A stretch of 64,000 bases of DNA, taken from NCBI GenBank assembly GCA_027405735.1, contig JAPEHQ010000009.1, forward strand, positions 496,001 through 560,000, written 5' to 3'. The notes beneath the pieces are model-generated. The model had not been told where the DNA came from. It saw nothing but the letters and a program-made list of their open reading frames with translations, and ran no database searches. Within the stretch, counting starts at the first letter, position 1, and each line of letters begins with the position of its first letter. The translations under genes were made by a program, and so were the position numbers. Shown here in pieces: positions 59,677 through 64,000 of the stretch. The DNA comes from Mucor racemosus. Its lineage: Eukaryota; Mucoromycota; Mucoromycetes; Mucorales; Mucoraceae.

Positions 59677-60415
59677 CCTCCCCAAGTTGTTGGGGGGAAA
59701 TGAGGAAATGAAGACGCGTAATTGCTTAAACTATTTTGTAATATGTATGATGATGGGTTGTTTCAGATATTCTTTGAGAATTTTTATAAAATCAAATAAT
59801 GGTTTGAAATTGAATTTTGAAGTTGCACTTAATGGACAGTAGATGTCTGATGAGCATATTTTGATATCATTAGCTGAAAACTAACTTTGAAGTATTTTAG
59901 CACACATTTTTTTTAAAAAAACCTCTCTTCCTCTGCCCAAAAAAAATAAAACAACTGGAAAGATACTTGCAGTTAATGATTATCGATCCAAATTGACTGA
60001 ATTTTTTAAAATATATACTGCGGCTGCAACAGCAATTCATACAAGAAGAAATGCTAGATAATAGTAGAAAACAAAGTTACTAATATATAACCAATAGCTT
60101 TTTAATTTAAATATCATCATGTTTTGTAGAAGCTGCGTGGATATCAATCAAAAAGATTCACCGAAATTCAATGATTTTCCAAAACCTAATTTGTAGGTCT
60201 TGTTCTTTGCTATTATGACCATAGCTTGTACTTTCATTTGCATATATACATCAGGTGATATAGAAAGAGTGATATTAGCTCTCAAAGATTTCCAAACTAT
60301 GATTTCAAAAGATTAAATTTATTTGCGCATTGATATATATTTTTATGATGTATATTATTAATTGAAATATTTAAATATTGCATTTTTTTTTTTTTCAAAA
60401 AAATAAAATAAAAAA

Positions 60416-63386
60416 TTACATTGCTCCAGTAGTGAATACTACAGTAGCAGCAGCGCCAGCAGTGGCACCGGCATCAGTTCCGTCTTGATCTGAGACATGA
60501 GATGATCCACGGAACTCTGAACCAGCATGATTTTGATAATTTGAAGTTGAATTGTACATTTTGTTCCATTTTTTCATTTCTGTATCGGTGTACATAAAGT
60601 CATTCTTTTCGGTACTTTCATCATCGTCTTGATCATTATCATCGCCATCATCCTTCTTCTTTTTGTAACGATGAACCACAGGTTGATCAGGTTTTGAATA
60701 GGTGATATTTAATCTTTGTAACTCATCCTTGAGTTCCATCATAAAATTATTATGGCGCATCCATCTACCTCCAGCATCTTGGAAATTTTTAGTATGCTCA
60801 AAGTAAAATGTGATTGTTATTAGATTAAGATTGTCAATGTCAATAATATTGGCACCACAAGAATCAGGTGTATATAATTTGGGATATTGATTAGTCCATT
60901 TGATCATATGTTCACGAACTGCGTGGATCTTCCACGAAGGAGTTTCATAAGCAATCTCAATATCTAATAAGGCAATCTTGTTAATATTCGGGTATATAGT
61001 CATAAAAAAACAAATGCTACGATTACGTACCAAATGATTCTGATGTGCACCCACTTCTACGACAATTAATGATATATTGTGTTGCTAGAACGGAATTTTT
61101 AGCATAAATAACTGAACCATCCCATTTTCTACAACATAACAAGAGGGTTAGTGCCTGATATTCTAAATGACATTGCTTAGCTTACAGGAATGTTGAAACC
61201 AAAAGCCCAACATTGGCAACTGTCCAATTCTCAGAGCCGATAAAGATACGATCACCGGTATCAAATGAATGCTACAAAGGTTGTCAGTATACATTAATTT
61301 ACATCATCATATACTTACTGTTACAAATACAAAAATGATTGATTCAAATGCATCTTTAGCACTATTACCAAAGATAAAACTAGCAGCAATAAAAGCACTC
61401 CACAAGGGCATCAATTGTGTTCCAATATCAACACCAAATATAGCCATGACAACAATTGCCCAAATACAAGCAAAGAAAACTAACAAGATAATATCCAATT
61501 TACCAGTAGCCTGAGACATATCACGCATAGAACGAGCCAAATCTTTTCGCTCACAATAGATTCGGATACAACCAGCACGCATTTCTCGCCTGCTAATATC
61601 ACCATTACTGTCAGTATCAAACAATCTAAAGGCTTCTTTAGCATCATCATGTGTTCTAAAGAAATCATACAGATCAGCCTCTACAATGTAGTGACGCACT
61701 GGTTTAGGGCCCATGATATTGTGATAGATTCGTTTAGCTAAAACCTTGGCTTGGTGAATAGGATCTTGATTCAATGCAGTCTCTTTAAATAAGCGTTCAT
61801 AACCAAACTTTAAAAAGGACTTTTCATCAAAACTATTTGTTGATAAAGATGAAATACTTGTATTGGAACGCAAGAGTTGTTTAGGACGATGAGGCTTCTT
61901 TGTGATAGGAGCACCATCGCTATCGAATAATTGGCGACGTTGATCAAATCCTTCTAATCTTTGCTCTTCACGAACTTCATCTCGTTCTTCTTCTTCCTTT
62001 CGTAATTCTCTTTCCGTCTTTCTCTTTTTTGGTGAGATTCTATGACGAATATTGTTGACAATGTTTGACTTTTTGGAACCTGAATTACCAGGATTATTAG
62101 TCTCATTGAAATTACCATTTTCATGAGATTGCAACTCGATATCTTGACTCTTGGGGTTGTCATCATTCCTTTGCGAAAGAGGTGGAATAGCAATTAACGT
62201 CTCCATATTACTGGAAGAAGGAAATTTAACATTGTGCTTTTCTCCATCACAATTTACAGGTGTTTCAGACTTTGTATTGATAATTGATTTGTGTGTATTG
62301 CTAGACAAATTCTTGTAATCGGCCGGGCGATAGATGTATTCAGTTTCTCCACCAGAGTAATTCTCACGCTTGGGCTTTCTAATACGTTTTAGCAAAAAGT
62401 CTTGGGGATATTTACGTTTCACTCGCTTCAATTTATCGAGTATTTTAAGAGCTCGTTCATTTTGTACAAGGCGATCGCCGTAAGCTTTTTTGTGGAAAGA
62501 AGTGACGATAAATTGTAATATAAATTTCTCGACAAACAAGAACAATGTCAATATAAAGAAACACTCCCAGACGTATTCTAGCGTCCTGACATAGATTGGT
62601 CGCGATGGTCTATCAATGTGTCTACGAATAAATGCCCAAGAAGCCCATGCCCATGCGCCGATTGCTACTGTTTTAGTATAGCTCTTTAGAGCCATATAAT
62701 ACTATGATGATCGCATTAGTCAAATAATCAATTTGTGGGCATCAAGGACATTACCGAAAGCCTTGATCGCAAGTATTCACTTCTTGTAGCGTAAAATTTG
62801 TCAACGGTTTTCTTGAGAACCCATGGTAGGATTTCAACAAGGCATTGCGTAACAAATGATATGCAAAACATAAATGCAATAAAAGTAAACCACAATCTCA
62901 AGTTGTATGATTTCATGGTAGGATCTCCATCTCCGGGATGAACTGCAATAGATACACCAATACATACACCCACAGAAATTAATGCCAATATAACATGCGT
63001 AATCCAAGTTCTTAATGATGATCTACGTTCCAAACAGAAAAAATAAGACTTTTCTCTCTTCATTTTACCATCATAACGACGGCCTTCTTCAGAGTCTTCA
63101 TCTTCCCAATCAAAATTATCCGCATTTTCAGAATCGCTGCCTGTCTTGAAGGTTTCTATATCACTTTCAGATGTCTGAACAGAAGCAGAATCGTATTTGA
63201 CATCTTCTTTGGGAGATACATAATCAGGCTCTTCACATACAGTACTAGGACTATCTGATGCCTGACTCTCGTTCAGAATGCCTATCCATGTCAAAGATTT
63301 TGTTAGCTTGATCTGATCGTAATTTTCTGATCTGACCCGAAATTCTCGATCTGAGGGTTACCCTTTTGTTTATTGTCAACAGGCAT
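60416..63386 (-). CDS. MscS-family mechanosensitive channel with EF-hand (Msy1/Msy2-like)
   Basis: Six exons (63386-63362, 63281-62755, 62701-61319, 61271-61186, 61128-61031, 60963-60416) give 888 residues. Several membrane helices lie in the first half (e.g. TWITHVILALISVGVCI). After a charged cytosolic linker comes an EF-hand, LFDTDSNGDISRREM, then the MscS pore helix region GTQLMPLWSAFIAASFIFGN and the beta domain with HSFDTGDRIFIGSENW and YAKNSVLATQYIINCRRS. Fission-yeast Msy1/Msy2, with the same layout, sit in ER/nuclear envelope and control calcium after hypo-osmotic shock. The short first exon (MPVDNKQKG) is inferred from a phase-compatible intron with a CTAAC branch site; otherwise translation would begin at 63294. 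The fifth intron's acceptor (TTATTAG) was chosen to restore the MscS frame. Confidence 0.88.
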
Positions 63387-63916
63387 TATGAATTTTTTCC
63401 AGAAAATCAAGAGATAGGGAGAAAGCGAAAGAAGTAGAGTATTTTAGATCCCATGTTTCTGGATCCTTAGGAGTTATTTTGGACAATCACCCATGAAAAT
63501 CATAGCAAAAAAAAAAAATAAAAATAACAATTATAGGCTTGTTTCAACGTCATGAAAGGTGTGTTTGATCTTGTCTACTGAATCTTGCCTAATCGATTTG
63601 TTGCAAACTCGCCGATTCAAATCGATGTGCATATAAACGACACTAAAACTGATCTGTTCAACACCAACACCAATGTCAAACAAGGTGTTTTAAGTTAATA
63701 TATACACTAGTCGCCTTATGTTGATAGATATCATGAATAGTTTGCACATTTTTTTTTTTTGTTAAATGAGTTTTATTTGTTGCGCGTATGTCTAAGGCGT
63801 GAACCGAAAATAAAGCGATGCTCAACAAGGATTGAGAAAATTATAATAAAAAAAAATAGTAATACAAAGGTAAAGTGAAAAGTCTAAGGTAAGAAATGAA
63901 ATAACAAAGGGTGAAA
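63387..63916. other. Intergenic between the channel gene and the right-edge gene
   Basis: About 530 bp with A/T homopolymers near 63510 and 63750. No coding signal. Confidence 0.5.
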
Positions 63917-64000
63917 TTAATGCAGATCAGAAAGATGATCCTCAGCATACCGTTTTTGGAGGGCAGAGGAAGTAGTCTCGGAATACTTCACTAAAAAACC
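63917..64000 (-). CDS. 3' end of an unidentified gene (partial)
   Basis: Reading inward from the right edge on the minus strand, GFLVKYSETTSSALQKRYAE then DHLSDLH and a TAA at 63917-63919. Composition is protein-like, but only 27 codons are visible; TTTTTTAG at the edge could also be an intron acceptor just before VKYSE. Product unknown. Confidence 0.4.
   Translation of the reverse strand, partial: GFLVKYSETTSSALQKRYAEDHLSDLH

Larger units (their letters stand above)
56620..60065 (+). repeat. Dispersed mosaic repeat family, copy D
   Basis: 56620-57055 matches 6935-7362; 57380-57960 matches 9220-9760 in inverted orientation; 59755-59840 matches 17720-17830; 59870-60060 matches the common 3' segment (9770-10090, 17860-18150, 38020-38310). 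In between lie a hAT-type MITE and an LTR interrupted by another LTR. The core at 7368-8325 is missing. Confidence 0.7.

Overview
The window looks like nuclear DNA of an early-diverging fungus, most likely a Mucorales-type mucoromycete. It is AT-rich, its genes are broken by many 50-70 bp GT-AG introns (a few GC-AG), and it carries eukaryotic housekeeping genes, a two-RNase-III Dicer, a cytochrome b5-acyl-CoA dehydrogenase fusion and a piggyBac transposon. Species cannot be named from the sequence alone. No tRNA, rRNA, CRISPR or telomere was seen.

Layout: (i) 0.6-5.6 kb, NTE1 phospholipase (-). (ii) 5.7-18.5 kb, a gene-free 12.8 kb repeat block: two mosaic copies of a long dispersed repeat, three or four LTR remnants and captured gene fragments. 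(iii) 18.6-33.7 kb, a compact minus-strand cluster: mitochondrial m-AAA protease, COX6, Dicer, SEC8 (19 exons) and MPP6. (iv) 34.2-42.1 kb, type-2 peroxiredoxin, a third repeat copy, b5-acyl-CoA dehydrogenase ending in a PTS1, and YVH1 phosphatase. (v) 43.2-44.6 kb, a 1.4 kb element with ~315 bp inverted repeats and a dead ORF. (vi) 45.6-47.4 kb, ALG1 (+). (vii) 47.5-50.0 kb, an apparently intact piggyBac element bounded by TTAA. (viii) 51.9-55.7 kb, a putatively myristoylated methyltransferase (+), a proline/glutamine-rich coiled-coil protein (-) and ISD11 (+). (ix) 56.6-60.1 kb, a fourth repeat copy holding a hAT-type MITE and one LTR nested inside another. (x) 60.4-63.4 kb, an MscS-like channel with an EF-hand (-), then the 3' end of a further minus-strand gene at the right edge.

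The genes do not form one pathway. Several serve mitochondria (m-AAA protease, COX6, ISD11) or the secretory system (SEC8, ALG1, NTE1). Exon models were built by hand; every multi-exon model keeps an open frame and its summed exon length is a multiple of three. Most of the novelty lies in the repeat blocks. There, paralogous copies act as empty sites, so solo LTRs, their 5-bp target duplications and insertion order can be read directly. The same blocks carry scraps of host-like coding sequence, including a WD40 exon resembling dynein intermediate chain. I found no wholly new multi-gene system.
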